A stretch of DNA of 64,000 nucleotides from Dyella japonica A8. GTDB taxonomy: Bacteria > Pseudomonadota > Gammaproteobacteria > Xanthomonadales > Rhodanobacteraceae. Below the pieces are notes generated by a model that made no database searches, had not been told where the DNA came from, and saw nothing but the letters and a program-made list of their open reading frames with translations. The translations under genes and the position numbers were made by a program. Below, piece by piece: positions 35,407 through 44,272 of the stretch (position 1 is its first letter; every line of letters starts with the position of its first letter). The stretch covers positions 3,224,001 to 3,288,000 of the forward strand of contig NZ_CP008884.1 in the NCBI RefSeq assembly GCF_000725385.1. The letters run 5' to 3'.

Positions 35407-36905
35407 GGGTGGACGGTTTCCGTGCTGCCCGATGCCTGCGGGGGCGCGCTGGAGGCGTTGCCGAGTTTGGCCAGGTCACCGCTACCGTCAAAGCCGCCGC
35501 CCAGGGCCTCGATCAGGCGAATGGAAATATCGGCCTGCTGGCTCTGCAGCAGGGCCAGGCGCTGCTGCGCGGTGAGCAGTTGCTGGCGGCTGGTGAGCGG
35601 CGTGAGTGGACCTCTCAGGCCACCCTTGTAGGCCTTGAGCGCGTCGTCCCAGCTCTTCTGCGCGTCGTCCACCGAGCGCTTTTCCAGCTCGATCTGCTGA
35701 CGTACCGACGCCAGCGCGGACACCTGGTCCGACACGTCGTTGAGCGCGCTGATCAACAAGCCGTTGTAACGCGCCACCATCGCGTCGTATCCGGCATCCG
35801 CGGCCGCGAGGTGCGCGCGGCGACGGCCACCGTCGAAGATCGGCAGGCTCAGCGCGGGGCCAAAGGCATACTGCCGGGCCTGCAGCGACAGCACATTGGT
35901 GCTGGCACCCACGGCGACCAGCCCGGCGACGGCCGACACGCTGACGTTGGGCAGGAAATCCTTCTTGGCAGACTTGACGTCCTTGCTGGCGGCCTCGATT
36001 TCCCAGCGCGCGGCGACCAGGTCGGCTCGCCGGCCGAGTAGATCCACCGGAAGCTTGTCGGGCAGCACGGCCGGGCCACGATCGGCCATATGCGGGCGCT
36101 CGATGTCCAGGCCGCGATCCGGCCCCTGCCCCAGCAACACCGACAGGCTGCTGCGCGCGGCGTCGATGGCGCGATCAGCCGCCACCTTCTGCTGCTCGGC
36201 GCCAGCCACCTGCGAGTCGGCCAGGTGCTCCTGCTGCGGCGTGTCAAGGCCGCCCTTCACCAGCTTGCGCGTCACTTCCAGCGTGCGGCTGGCACGCTCC
36301 AGTTCGGCATCGGCCACGTCCTTGGTCGCGAAGGCATAACCCAGTTGCACATAGGCGCGCGCCACGTTCACGGACAGCTCGATGCGCGCGGCGTGCGCTT
36401 CGATTTCCACCGCGCGGCTGTGGCCAAGCGCACTTTCCCAGGCGGCACGCTTGCCGCCCCACAGGTCCAGATCCCAGGAGAAATCCGCGGTCAGCGACTT
36501 GCTCCAGGCAAACTTGCCCAGCACGTACTCCGGGTAGATCGGGTTCTTCTTCGACAGGTCGGCGCCCGTGATCGATGCATCGAAATTCGCCTGCGGCTTG
36601 CGACCTGCGTTGACGCCATCCGCGATGGCCTGCGCCTGACGCGCGCGCGCCTGCGCCTGCTCCAGGCTGGGGTTGTTCTTCAACGCCTCTTCGATCAAGG
36701 CGGTGAGCTGGGGGTCGCCATAGGCCACCCACCAGTCCTGCGCCGGCCATGCCGTGGGACTCAGCTGCACATCGGCAAGGCTGCGCTCGGACTTCAAGCT
36801 GCCAGGCTCGGTCATCGTGCCGGTGGTATGCAGGCCGCGGCTGGTGGCGCAACCGGCAAGGACAAGGCTGAGCGCGATGGCGGCGGGAAGAGTGAGGGAG
36901 CGCAT
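35403..36905 (-). CDS. NodT-family outer-membrane efflux lipoprotein
   Basis: 500 aa TolC-like channel subunit. Lipoprotein signal with lipobox LAGC (C19); the start at 36905 was chosen for it, since the frame is open 78 codons upstream. Two homologous halves of coiled-coil helices and beta segments follow (ALKNNPSLEQAQARARQAQA near 100; ALNDVSDQVSALASVRQQIE near 420). Such proteins pair with RND or HlyD/FUSC pumps, but no pump genes are adjacent, so this one is an orphan here. Confidence 0.9.
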   Translation of the reverse strand: MRSLTLPAAIALSLVLAGCATSRGLHTTGTMTEPGSLKSERSLADVQLSPTAWPAQDWWVAYGDPQLTALIEEALKNNPSLEQAQARARQAQAIADGVNAGRKPQANFDASITGADLSKKNPIYPEYVLGKFAWSKSLTADFSWDLDLWGGKRAAWESALGHSRAVEIEAHAARIELSVNVARAYVQLGYAFATKDVADAELERASRTLEVTRKLVKGGLDTPQQEHLADSQVAGAEQQKVAADRAIDAARSSLSVLLGQGPDRGLDIERPHMADRGPAVLPDKLPVDLLGRRADLVAARWEIEAASKDVKSAKKDFLPNVSVSAVAGLVAVGASTNVLSLQARQYAFGPALSLPIFDGGRRRAHLAAADAGYDAMVARYNGLLISALNDVSDQVSALASVRQQIELEKRSVDDAQKSWDDALKAYKGGLRGPLTPLTSRQQLLTAQQRLALLQSQQADISIRLIEALGGGFDGSGDLAKLGNASSAPPQASGSTETVHP

Positions 36906-37222
36906 GGCGGGGTTCCGGAAAGAAAACACAAAGGCACGCGACGCCACATGGCGATCATCGACGTAACGATGGACCGATACGGACGCCACGCAACGAACGG
37001 CAGCGCGCACCTGTGCGCCCATTATATCGCCGCCCTTCCGGGCCGCGCAGCGCGTGTGTGGCTCCAACATGCTCCACGCGGCCTCTACCATCGTCCAATT
37101 GCCAGTCGCATATTCACCATTTCGTGTACTTGGCGACACGGCCGCCGACGCTTAACCTCCACCGGCATCCGCGCGCCTTCCGAACGAGGCGCGGCAGCAC
37201 ATCACACAAGGAGTCCACGGTC

Positions 37223-37639
37223 ATGTCCAAAGTCGCTTCCGCCAGCATCGTTTCGACGGGCAGCAACTATCTCCACCACGTCGAGGCCGGGCACTTCAAG
37301 CTCGACACCGACGAACCCGTCAAGCTGGGTGGCCAGGGTGCCGGGCCCGCGCCGTTCGACTACTACCTCGCCTCGCTCGCCGCATGCACCGCGATCACCC
37401 TGCGCATGTACGCCGAACGCAAGGGCTGGGATCTGGGTGAGTTCCGCGCGGAACTGCAACTGGACCGCGACGACGACGGACGCCTGCATGTCATGCGCAC
37501 GCTGCATGCCTCGGCACCACTCACGGACGATCAGTGGAACCGCCTGCTCGAGATTGTCGCCAACACACCCGTGACCAAGGCGATGCGCGAAGGCGCAGAG
37601 ATCAACAGCCGGCGCGGCGATTCACCTTCGGCAGCCTGA
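37223..37639 (+). CDS. OsmC/Ohr-family peroxidase-like protein
   Basis: 138 aa. GPAPFDYYLASLAACTAITLRMYAERKGWD is the OsmC core with one conserved Cys in AACTA; LLEIVANTPVTKAM is the C-terminal segment, in which the second cysteine of the redox pair is replaced (family CPVHK/R becomes NTPVTK). Peroxidase activity by the classical two-Cys mechanism is therefore doubtful. AAGGAG 9 bp upstream supports the start. Confidence 0.87.
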   Translation: MSKVASASIVSTGSNYLHHVEAGHFKLDTDEPVKLGGQGAGPAPFDYYLASLAACTAITLRMYAERKGWDLGEFRAELQLDRDDDGRLHVMRTLHASAPLTDDQWNRLLEIVANTPVTKAMREGAEINSRRGDSPSAA

Positions 37640-37945
37640 TCTCGCCTCGTCGGCCCAAGCAGATGTGCTCGCATCGCAAGTACTTGCTTCTTCTCACAAT
37701 GCGACGCCATTCACCGGAACGTCACCGGCTTCTATGCGAAAGTCCCTTCAGTGGAAACACGGGCGCGTCCGTTCCCAGGCTCGATGAGGGTGTAGCCCAA
37801 TCGCTGTTCGCGGTGCCAGGAATGTCCGGGGATGCACTGGCCCAGTAGCCGATGCCCAGACCGGAAGTAAGGAAGGATGCTGCGCGACCATACCGCGCCG
37901 CCCGCAAGCCCCGGGGCCACGCAAGCCCGGGGAGCAACGGTAAAC
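37640..37945. other. intergenic region
   Basis: About 306 bp between the osmC-like gene and the MASE1 protein. No convincing ORF, hairpin or operator was seen. Confidence 0.4.
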
Positions 37946-39601
37946 ATGGGGAAGGACACAATGGGGGAAACGTACGCGCCGCGCACCTGGGGCCGCCATG
38001 TCTTCGTATGCATGGCCTACGCCATCAGCTATGCACTGCTGCGCGATATTTCCGTGTCGCACTGGAACTTGCCGGCCGGCCTGCGTATCGCCTGCCTGCT
38101 GCTGCTCCCTTCCCGCTACTGGCCTGCGCTGCTCGTCGGCGAGCTGATTCCCGTGGGCTATCACGCCTGGCATTGCGTCGATGATTTCGGCTGGCGTTGG
38201 TCGGTGCTGGCCGCCATGCCGCCGCTGCTGCCGCTCATGGCCCTGGTTGCATGGGTGCGACGGCACGCCCGACTGCTGCTGGGCGTGCACCAGGTCAATA
38301 TGCCGATGTTGCTCGGAGTAATTTTCGCGGGTGCAACACTCACCGCGCTTGACGATGTCATCGTGGTAACCGCCGCACAGGTGCCGCTGGGAATGCCTGC
38401 GCCGCAGATCGATGCGCAGGTGGCGTTCGGCTACTTCCTTGGCAACTATCTTGGCGCGCTGGCGATTGCGCCATCCGCCATCGCCGTCTATCTGTGGCTG
38501 ACTGACAAGACCTCCGCAACCATCGAGGCACCCTTGTGGCGCAGCCGCCTCGCCAAGGATGTCGTGGTCGGCGTGCTGACCTCGCTGCTGGTCCTGATGG
38601 GCCTGGTCTTCAGCAGTCAAGGCGACAGCATGCAGGTGTTCCGCATCGCCATGTTCCTGCCGGTGGTGTGGCTGACCTCACGCCATGGCTGGCAAGGCGC
38701 GGCACTCGGCGGCACGCTGGCGAGCGTGGCGGTCACCATGACCTCTTCCATCGTGCGTGACCCGGCAGTCATCCAGGCACAGGCACTGATCGCCTTCGCC
38801 ATCACCACGCTGCTGATGCTCGGCTCGCGCATCGCGCAGCAGGCTGTCGCCAGCCACGAACAACACGCCGACACGCTGCGCGGCTTCCAGCTGGCCCAAC
38901 AGGGGCTTTACCTCGAAGAACTGCGATTGCGGCAGGCGGCCGATGCGTTGGAAAACATCGGCCACACCATCCGCGAAAACCACAATCGCCTGCTGGACCG
39001 TCTTCGACATGTGCTCCCTACGAACGAAGGGCGCACGTACGAAAGACAGGTAGCCCTGGCGCAGCACGAGATGCACCGTCTGGCCAACGCCCTGTATCCG
39101 CGCGGATGGCGCGAGCGCGGCGTGCCGGCCACCTTGCGCGAAGGTCCGTTCGCGCAGGCCATCCACATGGCGGGCGCCACCTACGAATGCGAGCTGTCGG
39201 GCAGAGGCCTGAGCCAGCTTGCTCCCGACGTGCACATGGCGCTGTATCGCCTCGCCTGCGAAGTGCTGGTCCATGTACTGTCGCGCGGCCCCATGCAGCA
39301 TATCCAGCTGCAACTGCGCGGCGGCCATACCCGCGGGCGGCGCTGGGTGGTCATGCGCCTGACGGGACACCGCGCCCCCGTGCTCAACCCCGGCCTACCC
39401 GAGCAGGCGGGTGACGAAGCATGGAAGCAGGCGATGACCCTGCTGGGCGCGAGTGGACTGGGCATCTCCTCCATCCGCGATCGCACCCATATCTACGGTG
39501 GCGACGTGCATCTTCGCGAGACCGGTCCGCTCGTCGGCGTCACCCTGCTCCTGCACGATTCGCTGCGGACATCGGTAACTCACCGGGGCACTCCGCGCTA
39601 G
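37946..39601 (+). CDS. MASE1 sensor protein with degenerate kinase domain
   Basis: About 551 aa. The N-terminal half is a MASE1-type integral membrane sensor with about 8 hydrophobic helices (WGRHVFVCMAYAISYALL through ALIAFAITTLLMLGS). The cytoplasmic part resembles NarX-type kinases: a dimerisation helix (EELRLRQAADALENIGHTI), then an ATPase-like domain. Key ATPase residues are eroded: the N box reads ALYRLACEVLVHVLSRG (Asn replaced by His) and no DxGxG motif is present, while the final GLGISSIRDRTHIYGGDV remains. It may bind partners without kinase activity. Start uncertain: 37946 or 37961. Confidence 0.75.
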   Translation: MGKDTMGETYAPRTWGRHVFVCMAYAISYALLRDISVSHWNLPAGLRIACLLLLPSRYWPALLVGELIPVGYHAWHCVDDFGWRWSVLAAMPPLLPLMALVAWVRRHARLLLGVHQVNMPMLLGVIFAGATLTALDDVIVVTAAQVPLGMPAPQIDAQVAFGYFLGNYLGALAIAPSAIAVYLWLTDKTSATIEAPLWRSRLAKDVVVGVLTSLLVLMGLVFSSQGDSMQVFRIAMFLPVVWLTSRHGWQGAALGGTLASVAVTMTSSIVRDPAVIQAQALIAFAITTLLMLGSRIAQQAVASHEQHADTLRGFQLAQQGLYLEELRLRQAADALENIGHTIRENHNRLLDRLRHVLPTNEGRTYERQVALAQHEMHRLANALYPRGWRERGVPATLREGPFAQAIHMAGATYECELSGRGLSQLAPDVHMALYRLACEVLVHVLSRGPMQHIQLQLRGGHTRGRRWVVMRLTGHRAPVLNPGLPEQAGDEAWKQAMTLLGASGLGISSIRDRTHIYGGDVHLRETGPLVGVTLLLHDSLRTSVTHRGTPR

Positions 39602-39634
39602 GAGCGCCCCGGCGTTGTTTCAACACGCCACCAT

Positions 39635-40102
39635 TTACTGGAAGCGGGAGCTGCACTCGATTGGGTCGTGGCAGTCACCGGCCGCCACATACGTCGATGT
39701 CGTGCCATTGGCTTGCGGCGCCACCAGCACCTTCACCGAACTATCCTGGTAAACGATGTCCCCTGCCGTGCTGCCGGAAACCGCCAGCGGTTCCTCCGGC
39801 GTCGCCACGCGCGCCGCATCCGAACCCACAGGCAAGGTCAGGAAGTGGCCGCCGGAAGCAGCAAACGCCGCGCGCACCTTGCCACCCAGGTCGTTGATCT
39901 GCACATAGCGGACGCCATGGCGCTCGAACACGTAGACATGCCAATGCGGGCTGGCACTGACGTCCGCAGCGTTGGGCCAGGATTGCCCAAGCCCGGAGGC
40001 CGGCAGCGCGCCTTGCGCCATCGCGCCCATCGACGTCAATGACGCCACCAACATGCCTGCCGCAAACCACTGGCGAAAACGACGACCCGATGCATGGTGC
40101 AT
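39635..40102 (-). CDS. hypothetical exported protein, 155 aa
   Basis: Unrecognised. Start at 40102 with GGAGGG 7-8 bp upstream; the signal peptide covers RRFRQWFAAGMLVASLTSMGAMA, cleaved near residue 30. The mature protein (HWHVYVFERHGVRYVQINDLGG, later DIVYQDSSVKVLVAP) is beta-rich with a C-terminal Cys pair (GDCHDPIECSS). Probably periplasmic. Convergent with the MASE1 gene, 33 bp between stops. Confidence 0.7.
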   Translation of the reverse strand: MHHASGRRFRQWFAAGMLVASLTSMGAMAQGALPASGLGQSWPNAADVSASPHWHVYVFERHGVRYVQINDLGGKVRAAFAASGGHFLTLPVGSDAARVATPEEPLAVSGSTAGDIVYQDSSVKVLVAPQANGTTSTYVAAGDCHDPIECSSRFQ

Positions 40103-40445
40103 GTGTATTCCCTCCATAGTTGATCCCCTATTCCGAGATGCCCGATGGCACCGCTCCAGTTCGATCATCACTGGCCAGCACGGATGCGCGCGGCCAGACG
40201 AACGACTCTGCCCTAGTCACCGCATCGTGGTAAGTGCCTGCGGAGCGTTGACGCGCACGCTTTCCGGCCGCCGGGCGCATGGGGTTCACTGCTTTCACGA
40301 ATCCATCACGCAGCTCCGCCCGTCGCTTCCGCCTGAACAAAAAGCGGAAGGGACGCTGCGCCGCCACTAAACCCTTCCGCGCGCACCTGCATCCGACCCG
40401 CTGCATGCGCGACCGCCGGTTGCGCCCCGATCCACCGAGGCGAGA

Positions 40446-41447
40446 ATGAAATACGCATTGATCGTGCTGTGCTGCTTGGCCAGCCTGCTGGGAGCACCTG
40501 CCTTTGCCCAGGACACCGCACCCGGCGACATGAACGTGCACTGGGATCCCGGCGCCACCAGCTGCCCCACCCGTCCGACCCGCCCGCTGCAGGTGCATCG
40601 TTACGACCAGGACACCTACATCCTGCGCGAAAGCCTTTGCCAGACCTACGAAGGCCCGTTCGTCTACCTGCTCATCGGCCATGCGCGGGCGCTGCTCATC
40701 GACACTGGCGACGTGGCCGACGCCAACCAGATGCCGCTCGCGCGCACCGTGCTGGGACTGCTGCCCGTAGTGAACGGCAAACGGCTGCCGTTACTCGTCG
40801 CGCACACGCATGGCCATCTCGATCATCGTTCCGGCGATGCGCAGTTTGGCGGCGAACCCGACGTCACCGTCCTCGGCACCGACCTGCCGCACGTCATCGA
40901 CGGCTTCGGTTTTCGCGACTGGCCCCATGACGTTGCCCATGTCGATCTTGGCGACCGCATCGTCGACGTGATTCCCACGCCCGGCCATTACCCCTCGCAC
41001 GTATCGTTCTATGACGCCAGCGCAAGCCTGTTGTTCACCGGCGATTTCTACCTGCCCGGCCGCCTGATCATCGAGGACACCGACGCCGACCGCGCCAGCG
41101 CCAGGCGCATCAACGACTACGTGCGCGACCGCCCCGTCGCCCATGTGCTGGGCGGCCATATCGAGCTGGATCGCCAGGGACAGGTAGAGTCCATGGGCTC
41201 GAACTGGCATCCCGATGAAGCACCCCTATCGCTCAGCAAGGAGGATCTGGCGCAACTTCCGCAGGTGCTCGCGTCGTTCAACGGGTTCTATAGCCAGTCC
41301 GGCCGTTTCGTCATGTACAGCCAGACCCGCATGCTGCAGGCGGTTGCCACGCTGAGCATTCTTCTCCTGATCGTCATCGCCCTCTCCCTACGCTGGTGGT
41401 TCAGGCGCCGACGCGGCGTGCGCGCCCGCCAACTCCTTCCCACCTGA
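40446..41447 (+). CDS. exported metallo-beta-lactamase-fold hydrolase
   Basis: 333 aa. Sec signal peptide (LIVLCCLASLLGAPAFA, cleavage about 21), MBL domain with metal motif AHTHGHLDH, then PTPGHYPSHVSFYD and LFTGDFYLPG, and a C-terminal membrane helix (LSILLLIVIALSLRWWF) followed by a basic tail. The catalytic domain therefore faces the periplasm, tethered to the inner membrane. Substrate unknown; it is not clearly a beta-lactamase. It precedes the quinone reductase gene by 13 bp, so they may form an operon. Confidence 0.85.
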   Translation: MKYALIVLCCLASLLGAPAFAQDTAPGDMNVHWDPGATSCPTRPTRPLQVHRYDQDTYILRESLCQTYEGPFVYLLIGHARALLIDTGDVADANQMPLARTVLGLLPVVNGKRLPLLVAHTHGHLDHRSGDAQFGGEPDVTVLGTDLPHVIDGFGFRDWPHDVAHVDLGDRIVDVIPTPGHYPSHVSFYDASASLLFTGDFYLPGRLIIEDTDADRASARRINDYVRDRPVAHVLGGHIELDRQGQVESMGSNWHPDEAPLSLSKEDLAQLPQVLASFNGFYSQSGRFVMYSQTRMLQAVATLSILLLIVIALSLRWWFRRRRGVRARQLLPT

Positions 41448-41460
41448 GCCGGAGTGCTCC

Positions 41461-42462
41461 ATGCAAGCTTCGCTGCCATCGACGATGACCGAGATCTGTA
41501 TCAGTACGCCCGGCAAGGCGGACGTACTGATTCCACGGGAGGCGGAGGTACCCCTGCCCAAGCCCGGCGAGGTGCTGATCCGCGTGCAGGCGGCGGGCGT
41601 GAACCGCCCTGACGTACTGCAACGCGAAGGCAGTTACCCCATCCCTCCCGGCGCCAATCCGGTGCCGGGGCTGGAGGTGGCCGGCACGGTGGCCGCCCTC
41701 GGCGAGGGCGTCACGACGCACGCCATCGGCGAGGATGTTTGCGCACTTACCAACGGTGGCGGTTACGCGGAATACGCCGCCGTGCCCGCCGGGCAGGTGC
41801 TGCCGTTGCCCAAGGGTGTCTCCATGGTGGAGGCGGCAGCGATTCCCGAAACCTTTTTCACGGTGTGGGCCAACCTGTTCCAGCTCGGGCACGCGCGCCG
41901 CGGCGAGGTGGCCCTGATCCATGGTGGCACCAGCGGCATCGGCACCACCGCACTCATGCTGTGCCGCGAGTTCGGCATCCGCGCTTTCGCCACCGCCGGC
42001 GGCAGGGAGAAATGCGAAGCCATCCGCGAGCTGGGCGGCGAAGCGATCAACTACCGGCAGGATTCGTTCGTAGAGGTGGTGCTGGCCAACACCGAGGGAC
42101 GCGGTGCTGATGTGATCCTGGACATCATGGGCGCCTCGTACTTCGCGGACAACCTCGCCACGCTGGCCCGCGATGGCCGCTTGTTGTTGATTGGCTTCCT
42201 CGGTGGTGGCATCGCGGCGCACGTGAATCTGCAGACGATCATGGCCAAGCGCGCCATCGTCACCGGGTCGGCCATGCGCCCGCGCTCGTCCCAGGAAAAG
42301 GCGGCCATCGCCGCCTCGCTGCGTGAACAGGTGTGGCCGGTGCTCGCGCAAGGGCGATGCCTGCCGCTGATCCACGCAACCTACCCGCTGGCGCGTGCCG
42401 CGGATGCTCATCGCGAAATGGAAAGCAGCCAGCACATCGGCAAGATCGTGCTGACCGTCTGA
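41461..42462 (+). CDS. NAD(P)H quinone oxidoreductase (PIG3/QOR type, MDR family)
   Basis: 333 aa zinc-independent medium-chain reductase. N-terminal GroES-like domain with AAGVNRPDVLQREGSYP, nucleotide-binding ALIHGGTSGIGTTALML (about 155-170), and GSAMRPRSSQEKAAIA near residue 275, typical of the PIG3 subgroup. No structural-zinc cysteine cluster. Likely role: NADPH-dependent reduction of quinones or enones. Intact. Confidence 0.92.
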   Translation: MQASLPSTMTEICISTPGKADVLIPREAEVPLPKPGEVLIRVQAAGVNRPDVLQREGSYPIPPGANPVPGLEVAGTVAALGEGVTTHAIGEDVCALTNGGGYAEYAAVPAGQVLPLPKGVSMVEAAAIPETFFTVWANLFQLGHARRGEVALIHGGTSGIGTTALMLCREFGIRAFATAGGREKCEAIRELGGEAINYRQDSFVEVVLANTEGRGADVILDIMGASYFADNLATLARDGRLLLIGFLGGGIAAHVNLQTIMAKRAIVTGSAMRPRSSQEKAAIAASLREQVWPVLAQGRCLPLIHATYPLARAADAHREMESSQHIGKIVLTV

Positions 42463-42479
42463 CCCGAGAAGGGGAATCG

Positions 42480-42704
42480 TCAGGCGGATGCCAGCTGGGG
42501 ACCGGACGGAATCGGCGTATGCCCGTGGGCGGCTTCCAGCCATTCGTCCATCTGGCGGCGGGCCTCGCGGATCTGCATCTCACCGGTGGGGTGGCGGCGC
42601 AACTGGGCGCGCAACAACTCGACCTCTTGCTGAAGCAGTGCGTTCTGCTCGGTCAGCTCATCGCAGGCGCGGGCTAACAGATCGTTGTCGCGATCCCATT
42701 CCAT
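42480..42704 (-). CDS. small coiled-coil protein, 74 aa
   Basis: Unrecognised. ARACDELTEQNALLQQEVELLRAQL forms a clear heptad pattern (about 11-36), followed by a second helix (REARRQMDEWLEAA). No membrane segment. Convergent with the quinone reductase, 17 bp apart. Similar short proteins occur in related genomes as far as I know, but no function is known. Confidence 0.6.
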   Translation of the reverse strand: MEWDRDNDLLARACDELTEQNALLQQEVELLRAQLRRHPTGEMQIREARRQMDEWLEAAHGHTPIPSGPQLASA

Positions 42705-42824
42705 AAAGGCACCGCCAGATCCCGGTTGGGGAATCTACGTTGCCCCCGGTGCCGTTAACCGGTCGTGAGGCTTTGGGTAAGACTTTCGCGCCGTCTTGAA
42801 CCTGCACGGGTGTACGCTGCAGAC

Positions 42825-43052
42825 ATGCTCCAGACACATGCACAACTTGAGCAGATGCTGGACGCACTGGATGAATCTGTACCACGCCTGTTACAGAACA
42901 AGCCCGCCCCAGGCGACTTCTGGGCAAGCTTCCTGAGCATGGCCCAGACCATCCAGCAACGCGCCGAACCCGGTGAACACGGCTGGGTATGCGATCGCCT
43001 GGACGCCATCCAGGTCAAGCATCACCTGGTACCGCCCGCCGACCAGATCTGA
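42825..43052 (+). CDS. hypothetical protein, 75 aa
   Basis: Start at 42825 (MLQTHAQLEQMLDALDESVP). Predicted helical and soluble, with FWASFLSMAQTIQQRAEP in the middle and one Cys near residue 55. It ends 18 bp before the convergent stress protein stop. No family recognised. Confidence 0.6.
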   Translation: MLQTHAQLEQMLDALDESVPRLLQNKPAPGDFWASFLSMAQTIQQRAEPGEHGWVCDRLDAIQVKHHLVPPADQI

Positions 43053-43070
43053 CGCCGCGCAACGCATGCC

Positions 43071-43505
43071 TCAGTGACACACCAGCACAGGCGTGTCGCA
43101 ACTGAGCATCACCTTGTGCGTCACACTCCCCAGCAGCACTCGCTCCAGGCCGTCGAATCCGCGCGACCCCATCACGATCAGGTCGCACTTGTGCTTGGCC
43201 GCGGCGGCGACAATGGCGACGTAAGGCCGTAGGTCGAACACGAATTCCGTCTCGCACGGCACGCTCAACGCGCTGGCGCGCTGCACGACCTCGTCGAGGT
43301 AAGCCTGCGCGCGGGCCTTGGCCGCTTCGCTGTAACAGCCGCGATGCTGCAGCAGCTCGGACATGAAGGACACCGTGGACAACGGCGGCAGTACATGGAT
43401 GCTGAATATCTTTGCCTCCAGCCTGGCGGCCAGGGCGATGCCGGTATCCACCGCCCTTAGCGTGTACTCGGAACCGTCCACCGGCAGAAGGATATGCTTG
43501 AACAT
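43071..43505 (-). CDS. universal stress protein (UspA family)
   Basis: 144 aa single Usp domain. N-terminal HILLPVDGSEYTLRAVDTG and the nucleotide-binding LIVMGSRGFDGLERVLLGSVTHKV (G-x2-G-x9-GS pattern) are complete, so this is an ATP-binding type. Divergent from a paralogue 244 bp away; both end PVLVCH. Confidence 0.92.
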   Translation of the reverse strand: MFKHILLPVDGSEYTLRAVDTGIALAARLEAKIFSIHVLPPLSTVSFMSELLQHRGCYSEAAKARAQAYLDEVVQRASALSVPCETEFVFDLRPYVAIVAAAAKHKCDLIVMGSRGFDGLERVLLGSVTHKVMLSCDTPVLVCH

Positions 43506-43749
43506 GGCCTGGACTCCCGTGACTTCCCTGGGCCAAGTTTAGTCCCGTGGCGTTGCCATGACGTGCACGGACATGCACCGGACCCATCTTCCGTGCGGCG
43601 GATTGACGCCACGCGCCCGCCCGCCCCGGCGCCCGGCCTAAGCTGCCCCATGCGCGCCGTGACAGGCCATGCACGGACGACGCGTCACGCTTCCCTCGGC
43701 GTTGGCAAACGCCCCTTCCGCCGCCCTTGCGGCTTCATGCGAGGAACCC

Positions 43750-44187
43750 ATGTTCAAACACGTCCTCATCCCCGTCGATGGCTCCGAACTTTCCATGCGC
43801 GCCGCGAAAACCGGCATCGAACAAGCTGCGCTGACCAAGGGCAAGGTCACCGCCATCCATGTGATATCGCCCTTCCAGACCATCGCCTACATGGGCGCCA
43901 TCCTGGCCGCCACCGAGTTCGCCTACAACGAAGAAGCCAAGGCCAACGGCCAGCGCTATCTCGACCAGGTGAAAGCACTGGCCGACGCCGCCGGCGTACC
44001 GTTCGAGGGCGTCGCGGAGTTCGGCGACCAGCCGTACGAAACCATCGTGCAGGCCTGCAAGGACAGGCACGCGGACCTCATCGTCATGGGCTCCAACGGC
44101 TGGCGCGGCATGACGCGTCTGCTGCTGGGCAGCGAAACCCACAAGGTGCTCCTGCGCGCCGATGTACCCGTCCTGGTCTGCCATTGA
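43750..44187 (+). CDS. universal stress protein (UspA family), paralogue
   Basis: 145 aa. Starts MFKHVLIPVDGSELSMRAAKTG, with LIVMGSNGWRGMTRLLLGSETHKV as nucleotide-binding motif and the same PVLVCH end as the divergent copy. GAGGAA lies just upstream of the ATG. The two genes may share a divergent control region (43506-43749) in which I found no clear palindrome. Confidence 0.92.
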   Translation: MFKHVLIPVDGSELSMRAAKTGIEQAALTKGKVTAIHVISPFQTIAYMGAILAATEFAYNEEAKANGQRYLDQVKALADAAGVPFEGVAEFGDQPYETIVQACKDRHADLIVMGSNGWRGMTRLLLGSETHKVLLRADVPVLVCH

Positions 44188-44272
44188 CCCAGGCTGCGCT
44201 CCTGACGCCATACCCCCAGGAACGCAGCCGTGCCTCACCACCTGACGATGGCCGTTCGGCCCCTCACGGCCC

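Noticed and set aside
44250..44271. GGCCGT/ACGGCC hairpin at the TonB receptor stop as terminator
   Set aside because: Only a 6-bp stem, no T-tract on either strand.
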